A model generated the notes under the pieces. It did not search any database and was not told the DNA's origin. It worked only from the letters and a program-made list of their open reading frames with translations. This document shows positions 1 to 7,993 of a stretch of 44,572 nt of DNA, piece by piece (the first letter of the stretch is position 1; every line of letters starts with the position of its first letter). Source of the DNA: a virus; the IMG/VR virus record IMGVR_UViG_3300033141_004333, positions 1 to 44,572 of that record. One strand, 5' to 3'. A program made the translations under genes and the position numbers.

Positions 1-56
1 GAGAAAAATTTAGTTGCCTTGCTGAATTATTTATAAAAGCACAATTTATAGCAATG

Positions 57-108
57 CCTCTATTGTGGTGTCAGGAACATTTCAAACGGCGATATCCACC
101 AATAGAGG
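57..108 (+). promoter_or_regulatory. Long hairpin upstream of the recombinase gene
   Basis: The arms CCTCTATTG (57-65) and CAATAGAGG (100-108) are perfectly complementary. Pairing extends inward through TGG/CCA and TGTC/GATA with small bulges, giving about 16 pairs around an 18-base loop. No run of T follows, so this is not a classical intrinsic terminator. It could be an mRNA-processing site or a 5' leader structure for the recombination operon. Bases 1-56 show no supported gene. Confidence 0.45.
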
Positions 109-165
109 TAGTGTTTGGGGGAGATTGTTGGTCTAGATATTGTAAATATCTTCAGAAGGGTAGAT

Positions 166-1125
166 ATGATGAGTAATACAATTAAGGCATTAGCAAAATC
201 TCTGAAAGCTATAACTTTAGATGAGATAGATGATCAAATTCCACGTGCTGGTACTGGTTGTTTGGTGTTAGATTTTTTGCTAGATGGTGGGATTCCTTAT
301 GGTTTGGTGACAGAGATTGTAGGGGATTATTCAACTGGCAAATCACTACTTGGATTACAATTATGTAGGGAAGTTATAAAAGCTGGTGGTGTAGGAATTT
401 ATTTAGATTCCGAGAATGCGATTAATAAACAATGGGCAGTAAAAACACTTGGTATTGATCCAGCAACATTAATTTGTCCGACAGTAGTGTCTTTAGAAAA
501 TGGATATAATATTATTAATGATATTTGTCAATCTACATACAAACAAAAAGTTCCAACAATAATTGTTTGGGATACTATTGCTGCTACTCCCGCTGCTGCA
601 CATAGAGAAATAGAGAAAAATTATTCAACGATTGCTCTAGCAGCAAGGATAAATAGCGAACGACTATCTTTAATTATTGATCCTTTAAAACAAAGTGGAG
701 TTGCCTTGGTATTATTGAATCAATTGCGATCTAAAATTGGTGTAATGTTTGGGCAAAAATGGGAGTCTTGTGGTGGTAGGGCAATTCGTTTTTATTCTTC
801 ACTTAGACTTTATATTACGAGAATGGGTAAACTAAAATCAAATAATAAAATTTATGGTACGGTTGGTCGAGTGGAGATTATTAAATCAAGATGTGGTCCA
901 CCTTTTAGGAAAGTTGTTTTTGAAATTGATTTTAAACAGGGTATTGCTCCTTGGTCTGGTATGCTAGAATTATTAAAAGATGCTAATATAATTTCAGTTT
1001 CTGGTGGAATTTATAAAACAAAATATATAAACTCATTTCATAGTAAAGATTTACCAAACATATATCAGGAACTATGGAAAAATGCTAAAAAGGATTTAGA
1101 TTTATTGAAAGGAGCGTTAATGTAA
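166..1125 (+). CDS. RecA/UvsX-like recombinase
   Basis: RecA-family strand-exchange ATPase, expected to coat single-stranded DNA and drive recombination-dependent replication or repair. The Walker A motif GDYSTGKS lies near residue 52 and a Walker B-like strand (TIIVWDTIAAT) near residue 132. The later LLNQLRSK segment fits the RecA core, and about 319 residues is close to the usual size. I chose the ATG at 166 because AGAAGGG precedes it. An in-frame start at 115 exists, but it would add 17 residues and has no good ribosome binding site. The gene overlaps the next one as TAATG. A UvsY-like and a gp32-like gene lie downstream, so UvsX is a closer functional analogue than bacterial RecA. Family assignment is firm; the UvsX subtype is inferred. 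Confidence 0.88.
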   Translation: MMSNTIKALAKSLKAITLDEIDDQIPRAGTGCLVLDFLLDGGIPYGLVTEIVGDYSTGKSLLGLQLCREVIKAGGVGIYLDSENAINKQWAVKTLGIDPATLICPTVVSLENGYNIINDICQSTYKQKVPTIIVWDTIAATPAAAHREIEKNYSTIALAARINSERLSLIIDPLKQSGVALVLLNQLRSKIGVMFGQKWESCGGRAIRFYSSLRLYITRMGKLKSNNKIYGTVGRVEIIKSRCGPPFRKVVFEIDFKQGIAPWSGMLELLKDANIISVSGGIYKTKYINSFHSKDLPNIYQELWKNAKKDLDLLKGALM

Positions 1126-2003
1126 TGGTTGATGTAAAAACACGTAGCTGGGAGGAGGATTATCCCACACTAACTATTAAGATGGTGGAGTCTGAGATGG
1201 CAATATTAACAGCTAGTGAGATTGCTTTGCCGAGAGGATATTTAAGTCCTTCATCCATCAATATGTATTTACGGTGTCCATTACAATTTTATTATAGGTA
1301 TATACTTAATATTAAGGAGCCACCGGCCATAGCGTTAATAGAGGGTGGGGTGCATCATAGTGTTTTGGAAACTAATAATAGGTATAAGAAGAAGAAAAAA
1401 GAGGATTTATCAGCGACACAACTAGTGGAGATATTTAAAGATAAATTTTCAGATGAAAAAAAGGTAATTGAGAATTGGGAAGGTGAAACCGAGAATGGGA
1501 TTAACACTAGAGCAGAGAGTTTGTTATCCGATTATATAAAAAAATTTGCTCCGAAGCTAGAACCTATATTAATAGAGACTAAAATGCAGATTAATTTTCA
1601 ATCAAGTAAAGTTATTAACTCAATAAAGCTGCTTGGGTTTCTTGATGTAGAAGGTGATTTTGCAGGGAAAGAAACGGTGCTGGATTATAAAACTGGCAAG
1701 AAAACTAAAACCCAAACTGAGTTGGAATCAGATATTGGATTAAGTTTTTATGGTTTAAGTAGCAATCTATTGCTGAAGCGAAAGGTAGATATTGGTTTCT
1801 GTATGTTAAAAAAGACGAAGAAACCAGTTGTTGAGTGGCTGCCAGCCATATTTACTCAACAACGTAATAGATGGTTTAGGCAAATAGTCGTAGGGGTGGC
1901 GAATGCTATTTCTTTGGGTTCGTTCCCCCCTTGTAATCCTGCTCATTGGTGTTGTTCCGAGCGGTTTTGTGGTTATTGGAAAAAATGTCGGGGTAAGAAA
2001 TAA
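1125..2003 (+). CDS. Cas4/RecB-like PD-(D/E)XK nuclease with Cys cluster
   Basis: Nuclease of the PD-(D/E)XK superfamily, probably an exonuclease that makes single-stranded ends for the recombinase encoded just upstream. The N-terminal block LSPSSINMYLRCPLQFYYRY (about residues 40-59) is typical of the RecB/AddB/Cas4 group. TVLDYKTGKK near residue 185 supplies the catalytic Asp and Lys. A cysteine-rich C terminus (C270, C276, C277, C282, C288), together with C51, resembles the Fe-S cluster ligands of Cas4 and AddB. Start and stop overlap with both neighbours (TAATG on each side), so translation is probably coupled. No CRISPR array is present, so a CRISPR adaptation role is not indicated. Confidence 0.82.
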   Translation: MVDVKTRSWEEDYPTLTIKMVESEMAILTASEIALPRGYLSPSSINMYLRCPLQFYYRYILNIKEPPAIALIEGGVHHSVLETNNRYKKKKKEDLSATQLVEIFKDKFSDEKKVIENWEGETENGINTRAESLLSDYIKKFAPKLEPILIETKMQINFQSSKVINSIKLLGFLDVEGDFAGKETVLDYKTGKKTKTQTELESDIGLSFYGLSSNLLLKRKVDIGFCMLKKTKKPVVEWLPAIFTQQRNRWFRQIVVGVANAISLGSFPPCNPAHWCCSERFCGYWKKCRGKK

Positions 2004-2515
2004 TGAACGATGTGAATTGGTCAAAAATTGGGAAACATTCTAGGAGAAAAGGTAAGAAATTTGAGCAAGATATAGCCAGAATGCTTCGTTTGGGAATGGG
2101 TGAAAATTGGCAAACAACACGAAATAGTGGTAGAACGGATATTAAAGGTGATATTTATTGTTCTAAATATCCTTTTATTATGATAGAGTGTAAACATAGA
2201 AAATCTTTTAGTTTGCGGTCTATGGTGCAGAAAAATGGGTTATTTCAAAAAGCAGTTATTTATATTATAGATGAGTTTAATAAGTTTTTTACAAATTCTT
2301 CAATATTAATAATTTTTCTTAAAAATGAAACTGGTTTATGGGTAATGGTTGATTTTAGTAATTCTTCAATATTAAATGAAATGTATATAATTTCTGATAT
2401 ACAAATAATAGAAAATGGAAGGATATGGCAGTGGCTGGGTAAGAATATTACATCTGATGAGGGAAAGGAGTTTATGAGTTGGCTTCAGAAGAAACTACAG
2501 AATGGCGGGATTTAG
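2003..2515 (+). CDS. Holliday-junction-resolvase-like PD-(D/E)XK nuclease
   Basis: Small (170 residue) nuclease-like protein. It begins with a basic stretch followed by KGKKFEQDIARML (residues 16-28), then NSGRTDIKGDIY (about 41-52) and MIECKHRKSF (about 60-69). The order E-(x)n-GD-(x)n-ExK is that of the archaeal Hjc and phage resolvase fold. The C-terminal half is less distinctive. It is third in the tightly coupled recombination operon, which fits a role in resolving or trimming recombination intermediates. Its last 37 bases overlap the next gene. The stop is TAG, showing that amber is used as a normal stop in this genome. Confidence 0.7.
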   Translation: MNDVNWSKIGKHSRRKGKKFEQDIARMLRLGMGENWQTTRNSGRTDIKGDIYCSKYPFIMIECKHRKSFSLRSMVQKNGLFQKAVIYIIDEFNKFFTNSSILIIFLKNETGLWVMVDFSNSSILNEMYIISDIQIIENGRIWQWLGKNITSDEGKEFMSWLQKKLQNGGI

Positions 2516-3378
2516 TTAAAGACGCTTTAGAAGAACGATTTGATGGGTTGTTTGAAAAACTTGATCCTTCTTTATATAGAATTGCTGAATCAATGGTCCC
2601 AAATATGAATATAGATGATGTAGTGCAAGCAGCACATATCCGTATTTGGAGGCATTTAGAGGAAATTGATCTCAGTAGGTTAGAAACAATTAAGGCTTTT
2701 CTCTATCGCTTAGCTCTTAATGCTATTCGGGCGGAATCCAATAAAATTATAAAGGGAAATCCAGTAGCAGAAGGTAATGCTAAGGAGAGGCTACATTTAT
2801 ATTATTTAAAAAATAAAGAAGAGAAAAAACGTAAAAGGAGAGAGAGGTATAAAATAAATCCTGAAAAAGAGAGGATACAACAGAAGGAGTATTATTATAA
2901 GCGAAAGGAGGGAATAAAACAAATATCAACACCAAATAATATATGTAGAGTCTATATTGCTGGGCCAATATCTCTAAATTTAAATGATGATGAGCCAAAG
3001 GTTATGCCAATTGATAGAGTAATATATGCATTAAGGGTTGCACAGCAAGTTAGAAAATTTGGTTATACTCCATTTGTGCCACATTTATATTTTTATTGGG
3101 ACCATCATTTTTCAAGATCATATGAATATTGGATAAAATTAGATATAGAATGGTTATTAGCTTGTAATGTGTTGTTTCGGATACACGGTTCATCTAGGGG
3201 GGCAAATGGTGAAGAAGAATTTGCACGAAAAATAATGGGGATACCAATAGTGCATTCGATTGCAGAATTAAAAAACCAATGCCCTATTGATTGCGTTGGG
3301 GGTGAACCGAGGCATTCTATATTACCAGCAGCGGAAAGTACCTTTGATTTTATAAAACAGGAGTTTGATTTAAAATGA
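2479..3378 (+). CDS. Sigma-like domain fused to deoxyribosyltransferase-like domain
   Basis: Two unrelated parts in one 299-residue frame. Residues about 20-95 resemble sigma-70 region 2 of ECF-type factors: VDDVVQAA-like block (IDDVVQAAHIRIWRHL), then a helix with FLYRLALNAIR. A very basic, charged linker follows (about 100-145, KKRKRRERYK and NPEKERIQQKEYY). Residues about 152-275 resemble the nucleoside 2-deoxyribosyltransferase/DUF4406 fold (VYIAGPIS, FVPHLYFYWDHH, W..LDIEWLLACNVLFR, SRGANGEEEFA). No region 4 DNA-binding domain follows region 2. The start is TTG at 2479 with AAGGAG upstream. Function is unknown; a regulator combined with a nucleotide-handling domain is inference. Confidence 0.6.
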   Translation: MASEETTEWRDLVKDALEERFDGLFEKLDPSLYRIAESMVPNMNIDDVVQAAHIRIWRHLEEIDLSRLETIKAFLYRLALNAIRAESNKIIKGNPVAEGNAKERLHLYYLKNKEEKKRKRRERYKINPEKERIQQKEYYYKRKEGIKQISTPNNICRVYIAGPISLNLNDDEPKVMPIDRVIYALRVAQQVRKFGYTPFVPHLYFYWDHHFSRSYEYWIKLDIEWLLACNVLFRIHGSSRGANGEEEFARKIMGIPIVHSIAELKNQCPIDCVGGEPRHSILPAAESTFDFIKQEFDLK

Positions 3379-4001
3379 ATTCAACTAATAAAGTGTTGAT
3401 AGCATGTGAAGAAAGCCAGACAATTACAATTGAATTTAGAAAACAAGGTATTGAGGCTTATTCATGTGATTTGGAACTGTGTTCTGGCGGACATCCTGAA
3501 TGGCATTTACAGCAAGATGTGTTGCCTTTATTGCAAGATAAGTGGAGTATGATTATTGCTCATCCACCTTGTACTTATTTGTCGAATGCAGGTATGGGGT
3601 GGTTTAATATAGATAGATATGGAGATAAAGCTAGAGAACGTAGGCGGTTGAGGTTATTGGCTTTTGATTTCTTTATGAAATTTACCACTGCGAACTCAAA
3701 ACATATATGTATAGAAAATCCTGTAGGGTGGGTCAATTCTCACTGGCGTAAACCGGATCAGATTATACAACCATGGCAATTTGGGCATCCAGAGAGTAAG
3801 ACGACGTGTTTATGGTTAAAAAATCTACCTAAGCTTGAAGCAACAAATATTCTCACTTTACCTGACTCAGGACGTTGGGATAATCAGACACCATCTGGTC
3901 AAAATAAATTAGGACCGTCAAAAAATAGAGCTAAAATACGTAGCAAGACATACTTAGGTATAGCAAAAGCAATAGTGAAACAATGGTCAGTGGAATTATA
4001 A
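3375..4001 (+). CDS. Cytosine-C5-methyltransferase-like phage protein
   Basis: 208-residue member of a phage family usually labelled DNA cytosine methyltransferase. It has a SAM-fold-like start (VLIACEESQTITIEFRKQG, then AYSCDLE), the PPC motif in IIAHPPCTYLSNAG (about residues 57-70), IENPVGW (about 115) and the block QPWQFGHPESKTTCLWLKNLP. It is shorter than restriction-modification C5 methylases and has no clear target-recognition domain. Either it methylates phage DNA or it acts on a nucleotide. Its position just before the polymerase and PurZ genes makes modified-DNA metabolism plausible. The start ATG overlaps the previous stop (ATGA-type). Confidence 0.62.
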   Translation: MNSTNKVLIACEESQTITIEFRKQGIEAYSCDLELCSGGHPEWHLQQDVLPLLQDKWSMIIAHPPCTYLSNAGMGWFNIDRYGDKARERRRLRLLAFDFFMKFTTANSKHICIENPVGWVNSHWRKPDQIIQPWQFGHPESKTTCLWLKNLPKLEATNILTLPDSGRWDNQTPSGQNKLGPSKNRAKIRSKTYLGIAKAIVKQWSVEL

Positions 4002-4003
4002 AA

Positions 4004-6433
4004 ATGAATTCAGTTGAGTTTTGTAATAAGTGTAGTAGGCGTGGTGATGGTAAAGGCTTTATAAAGGCTGAGATTACTGGTAATGATATTTTGGTGTTGG
4101 GGGAACAGCCAGGATATGAGGAATTAAAAGCAGATAAACCATTTGTTGGGCCATCGGGTAAAATACTTCGATCCGTGTTATCTGGAATTACAAATAAATA
4201 TATTATTGATAATGCTGTGCGGTGTTTTCATCAAATTGATAAACCTACTAAAGCTCATATAAATAAATGCCGTCAATGTTGGGTGGATTTAGTTACAAAA
4301 TATAAGCCAAAAGTTATAATTGCTCTTGGGGCCTATGCTGCTCAATCAATTTTACAACAAAAAATAATAATATCTACTAAGGTTGGGCAAATGGAGAGTG
4401 TAGATATTAATGGGCAAATCATTCCAGTTATTTATTCCTATCATCCATCATATTTATTGCGATCAGAGGGCAATAAGGATTTTCGTGCTATTCAAGATAA
4501 ATGGTTCGGGTGTTGGGAATTAGTGGAGTCGATATTAAAAAAAGGAATACCATCTCTTCCAAAAGTTCATCATTTAATTAAATATTTTGAAATTAAAGAA
4601 TATCTACAACAATTACTTCATTCATCTGAAAAATTTGCTTATGATTATGAAGTTGTTGGTGATGTAGATGCAAAGAGACCAGAACTAAATCGGAGTTTAC
4701 AAATAGTATGTATAGGAGTTGCAACGGTTGATGGGGCGGTATGTTTTCCTTTAGATCATCAAGAAATGGTGTGGCAGGATAACCAGCAACATGATATAGT
4801 GCATCTTTGGAAACAAATTATAAAAAATAAAAATCATATAGCACAAAATGCTAAATATGAGCATAAATGTAATTTTTTGCGGTTTGGTGGTTCTACACCA
4901 CTACAAGACACGATGTTAAAAATGCATTGTGTTAATGAAACGGCAAGGTGTAACTTAGGAGCTATTACTGGATGGGCGGGATTGTCGTGGGCCTATTATA
5001 AAACATATTATAAAGATGTACCAGAAAATGTAGGATTGATAAAGTTAGAAAAATTATTAACCTATTGTGGCCTTGACGCATTAGCTACTTATGAATCGGA
5101 GAAAAAGCTTACAGAGGTGATAGAGAAAGAGGGACAGGAAGATGTTGTTGCAATGCAGGAAAATTTTGCTTATTTTCTAGCACAAGTAGAATTGGTTGGT
5201 ATGCATATTAATCCTGAAGAAGTAACGCGATTACGGGTAGAGATAAATTCGAAAATAATAGAAATGGAAGAAAAATTTCAATCTCATCCAGAGGTGCTTC
5301 GGGTTCGAAAATGGGCAATGAAGAATATTAAAACATTTAAAGATGGAGATTTATTTAATCCAAAAAGTCGAAAGCAGATGGAGAGACTTTGTTTTAATGA
5401 GTTGGGATTATCTATACAACCAGATTCAAAGGGTACGCGATCGTTAGATAAGGACCATCTAGCTCCATATGTTGATAAATATTCAGTTATTAAAGATATG
5501 AACCAAGTTCGTTCCTACAGTGCTATGTTAAGTGGATTTCTTAATAAATGGGATGAAAGTTTAGGGCCTCATCATTGTGTCCATACACAATATAACCAAA
5601 CAATAGTTGTAACTAGTAGACTTTCATCTTCTAGTCCAAATTTACAAAACATACCTCGTGATTCAATTATTCGTAAGGCATTTAATAGTAGGTATGATGA
5701 TGGGTATTTGGTGAGTGCTGATTATTCACAACTTGAGCCAATAATTCTAGCAGGATGGTCGGGTGATCAATCAATGTGTAAGGCTATTAATGAGAAATTA
5801 GACTTGCATCGGTGGGTTGCATCTGTGGTGTATAAAGTAGATTATGATGATGTGACTAAGGAGCAGCGGGGACGTGGTAAGACGCTGAATTTAGGACAGA
5901 TGTATGGCCAAACGGAATATGGATTATCACAAGCTGTTAATATTAGTTTAAAAGAAGCGAAAAAGCTGATAGATGGATATAATGATAGATTTCCAGGTAT
6001 CACTCGGTTTCGTCAAGGTTTTCATAGGGAAGCAATTCATAAAGGTTATGTTGAGGATTTGTTTGGTGCAAGGAGGCATCTTCCTAATGCTAGGAGTTCA
6101 GATCGTTGGGAAAGTGAGCGGGCTTTGCGACAAGCTGGTAATTATCCAGTACAATCTACTGGTAATCGCTTTTGTCTGCTCGCGTTGTGTCGTTGTATAG
6201 TAAAATTAAGGCAGGAACGGTTAAAGGCAGTGGTGGTTGGGACGGTTCATGATAGCATTATAATAGATGTAGATGTTGATAGTTTAGAATTAGCTACTGC
6301 TGTATTAAAAGACTCAATGCTCATCCACAATCGGATGTGGTATTGGGTAAACAAACCCACACAATTAGCAGTGGATGTTCATATTGGTAGGAATTTATAC
6401 GAAATGGTTAGTGAAAGCGAATTTAAACTCTAG
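4004..6433 (+). CDS. Uracil-DNA glycosylase / family A DNA polymerase fusion
   Basis: Replicative polymerase, about 809 residues. Residues about 1-180 are a family 4-like UDG: CNKC near the N terminus, GEQPGYEE (about 33), C..C pair in INKCRQC, and HPSY (about 148). The 3'-5' exonuclease follows, with YDYE (about 212), QNAKYEH where Exo II normally has Asp, and YCGLDAL. Polymerase motifs: A ADYSQLEP (about 571), B RGRGKTLNLGQMYG (about 619) and C VHDSI (about 747). Motif C has HDS instead of HDE, and motif B has Leu where E. coli Pol I has Phe762. No 5' nuclease domain is present. Start at 4004 follows the previous stop; an upstream in-frame start at 3983 is possible. The downstream PurZ gene suggests a DpoZ-like role, which is inference. 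Confidence 0.88.
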   Translation: MNSVEFCNKCSRRGDGKGFIKAEITGNDILVLGEQPGYEELKADKPFVGPSGKILRSVLSGITNKYIIDNAVRCFHQIDKPTKAHINKCRQCWVDLVTKYKPKVIIALGAYAAQSILQQKIIISTKVGQMESVDINGQIIPVIYSYHPSYLLRSEGNKDFRAIQDKWFGCWELVESILKKGIPSLPKVHHLIKYFEIKEYLQQLLHSSEKFAYDYEVVGDVDAKRPELNRSLQIVCIGVATVDGAVCFPLDHQEMVWQDNQQHDIVHLWKQIIKNKNHIAQNAKYEHKCNFLRFGGSTPLQDTMLKMHCVNETARCNLGAITGWAGLSWAYYKTYYKDVPENVGLIKLEKLLTYCGLDALATYESEKKLTEVIEKEGQEDVVAMQENFAYFLAQVELVGMHINPEEVTRLRVEINSKIIEMEEKFQSHPEVLRVRKWAMKNIKTFKDGDLFNPKSRKQMERLCFNELGLSIQPDSKGTRSLDKDHLAPYVDKYSVIKDMNQVRSYSAMLSGFLNKWDESLGPHHCVHTQYNQTIVVTSRLSSSSPNLQNIPRDSIIRKAFNSRYDDGYLVSADYSQLEPIILAGWSGDQSMCKAINEKLDLHRWVASVVYKVDYDDVTKEQRGRGKTLNLGQMYGQTEYGLSQAVNISLKEAKKLIDGYNDRFPGITRFRQGFHREAIHKGYVEDLFGARRHLPNARSSDRWESERALRQAGNYPVQSTGNRFCLLALCRCIVKLRQERLKAVVVGTVHDSIIIDVDVDSLELATAVLKDSMLIHNRMWYWVNKPTQLAVDVHIGRNLYEMVSESEFKL

Positions 6434-6444
6434 ACGTTATGGTA
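6411..6444 (+). promoter_or_regulatory. Two-box promoter-like motif, copy 1
   Basis: First of three copies of a 34-base motif, TGAAAG.GA.TTTAAA, then six variable bases, then ACGTTATG.TA. It straddles the polymerase stop codon and ends 21 bases before the next start (6466). The same motif recurs ungapped at 17253 and 43537, each time before a + strand gene. The spacing of TGAAAG and TTATGRT (about 18-21 bases) suits a -35/-10 pair. It does not match the sigma-70 consensus, so a phage-specific factor is plausible. Confidence 0.55.
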
Positions 6445-6465
6445 ATTAGAAAGGAAGTGAATGAT

Positions 6466-6744
6466 ATGGTAAAAAAGGAAGAAATAAAAGGGGATGGCGA
6501 AAGTTTAGAAATGGAAGATATGGGGTTGGTCTTCAACGGCCAATCAGCAAATCGTGTTTTTGTGGCTCTTGGTAAGACTATTAATATTGGTAATTATGAA
6601 TCTTTTCGGGTTGATGTGGGTCGAGGCAGGGTGGTAGGGGAAGGTCAGGATTTTGATAAGGTGCTTCGACAAACCAAGAATGAAGTAATGAGGGATGTTG
6701 CGGAACTTATAAACTTGGTTGGAAAATTGTTGGAAAAGAAATGA
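6466..6744 (+). CDS. Small conserved-looking phage protein, function unknown
   Basis: 92 residues, with an acidic N-terminal third, a central block KTINIGNYESFRVDVGRG, and a helical C terminus (MRDVAELINLVGKLLEKK). Proteins of about 100 residues with a NYES..V.VG core are common near phage replication genes, but I know of no assigned function. The start at 6466 follows GAAAGGAAGTGA. An in-frame ATG at 6439 lies inside the promoter-like motif and is not favoured. The stop overlaps the next start as ATGA. Confidence 0.6.
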   Translation: MVKKEEIKGDGESLEMEDMGLVFNGQSANRVFVALGKTINIGNYESFRVDVGRGRVVGEGQDFDKVLRQTKNEVMRDVAELINLVGKLLEKK

Positions 6745-7166
6745 CGAATAAGGCTTATTTAGAAATATTAAGAAGAGCAGAGCAAGATCTTCAATTTAGT
6801 CGAGAGACTATAAATAAAAATATGAGTCAACAACCAGCTATGTATTTCTATTATGCCAATCTTTATAATATGTTATCCAGGCAGTCTAAAAAATTGAAAA
6901 TAAAATTAGGGGAAATTGAGTCAAGGGTTTATAAGGAACTGCAAGAAGGTCGAGACCGGATTACAGAGAGAATGCATCTTACCTGGATTTATCAAGATAA
7001 ACAATGGCTTGTGGTTAAGAGAGAGCAGGAGGAAATGGAGTCTCAAGCGGATGGATTAGATAAAATTTGTCGGGCGTTTGAGCATCGTAGGGATATGCTT
7101 GTTAACATTTCAGCTACCATGCGGGCGGAAATGAATTCTGAAATCAGTATTAGAAAATCTATATGA
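6741..7166 (+). CDS. Coiled-coil protein, possible UvsY-like recombination mediator
   Basis: 141 residues, almost wholly helical and highly charged. It contains a heptad-rich stretch YNMLSRQSKKLKIKLGEIES and a C-terminal segment DKICRAFEHRRDMLVNISAT. Size (T4 UvsY is 137 residues), the basic-helical profile and the position directly before a gp32-like SSB gene resemble UvsY, which loads UvsX onto gp32-covered DNA. There is no diagnostic catalytic motif, so the assignment rests on context and profile. It could be an unrelated structural coiled coil. Confidence 0.45.
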   Translation: MTNKAYLEILRRAEQDLQFSRETINKNMSQQPAMYFYYANLYNMLSRQSKKLKIKLGEIESRVYKELQEGRDRITERMHLTWIYQDKQWLVVKREQEEMESQADGLDKICRAFEHRRDMLVNISATMRAEMNSEISIRKSI

Positions 7167-7178
7167 AAGGGACTAAAG

Positions 7179-7988
7179 ATGGCTGTGAATCGTGATTTAT
7201 TACGAAAAGAAATGGAAAATGCTGCTCAAAGAATGGGAAAAGTAAGGTATATAAAGAAAGGCACTACCAGACTACGTATACTTGAATTTGAAGATTCTGA
7301 AGAAAACCAAAAGTTCTCAAGATTGGTAACCGATCATCGGAAAGTAAATGACAATGCAAAGAGTATTGGTGTATGTCGAGCTAATACTTTAGAGAAGCCT
7401 TGTGTATTTTGTCGTATTAATGAATTAGCCGAAGCCAAAGGACATGAGCGGATTTATGCGGCACGATCGAGATATTATGTTAATGCTATTGCTGTCGATC
7501 AAGATGCTAAGTCTATTCGTATTTGGAGTTTACCAACGACTGTATGGGAAGAGGTTTGTAATTATGTTTTATCAGAAGAATGGGAAGATGTTCTCGAACC
7601 GGAAACAGGACACTGCTTTGAAATCGAGCGGACTGGGGACGGTTTGGATACTGAGTATACAACAACGATTTCACGAAAATCCTATCCGGTAAATAAAGAA
7701 CTTCTAAAACAAGTGATTGATCCTTTAACAGAAGTAGTAGACCAAACACCAGAAGTTCAAGCTCGAAATATAGGTGTTGATTTATCTAAATTATGGGATG
7801 AGCAAGAATTAGAGGAAATTCGAAAGTTAGAGGAACCATCACAAAAGGTTAAAAGCAACTCATTACAAGAGGCAAGGGAATTGTTTTCTAATAAAAAAGA
7901 AAAAAAGAAAAAAGAAGAAGTGAAGGAAGAAACAGAGGAAGATATTGATGATAAAGATTTTTTAAACAGACTAATATATGGGGACTAA
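7179..7988 (+). CDS. gp32-like single-stranded DNA-binding protein
   Basis: 269 residues. A basic N terminus is followed by a core with a CRANTLEKPCVFCRINE cysteine cluster and nearby His (GHE), analogous to the zinc-binding part of T4 gp32. Next comes RSRYYVNAIAV.D...IRIWSLPTTVWEEV, matching the order of a gp32 OB-fold. The C terminus is a lysine-rich segment followed by an acidic tail (EETEEDIDDKDF), the usual protein-interaction tail of SSBs. It sits between the UvsY-like gene and purZ in the replication operon. It is expected to protect single strands and recruit the polymerase and recombinase. Confidence 0.72.
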   Translation: MAVNRDLLRKEMENAAQRMGKVRYIKKGTTRLRILEFEDSEENQKFSRLVTDHRKVNDNAKSIGVCRANTLEKPCVFCRINELAEAKGHERIYAARSRYYVNAIAVDQDAKSIRIWSLPTTVWEEVCNYVLSEEWEDVLEPETGHCFEIERTGDGLDTEYTTTISRKSYPVNKELLKQVIDPLTEVVDQTPEVQARNIGVDLSKLWDEQELEEIRKLEEPSQKVKSNSLQEARELFSNKKEKKKKEEVKEETEEDIDDKDFLNRLIYGD

Positions 7989-7993
7989 TACTG

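Noticed and set aside
115-165. Longer N terminus for the recombinase
   Set aside because: The 17 extra residues have no ribosome binding site, whereas AGAAGGG precedes ATG 166.
1125-2003. Cas4 as part of a CRISPR adaptation module
   Set aside because: No Cas1, Cas2 or repeat array is present; the gene is embedded in a recombination operon.
6439-6465. ATG 6439 as start of the small gene after the polymerase
   Set aside because: It falls inside the conserved promoter-like motif, and a better ribosome binding site (AAGGAAGTGA) precedes the in-frame ATG at 6466.
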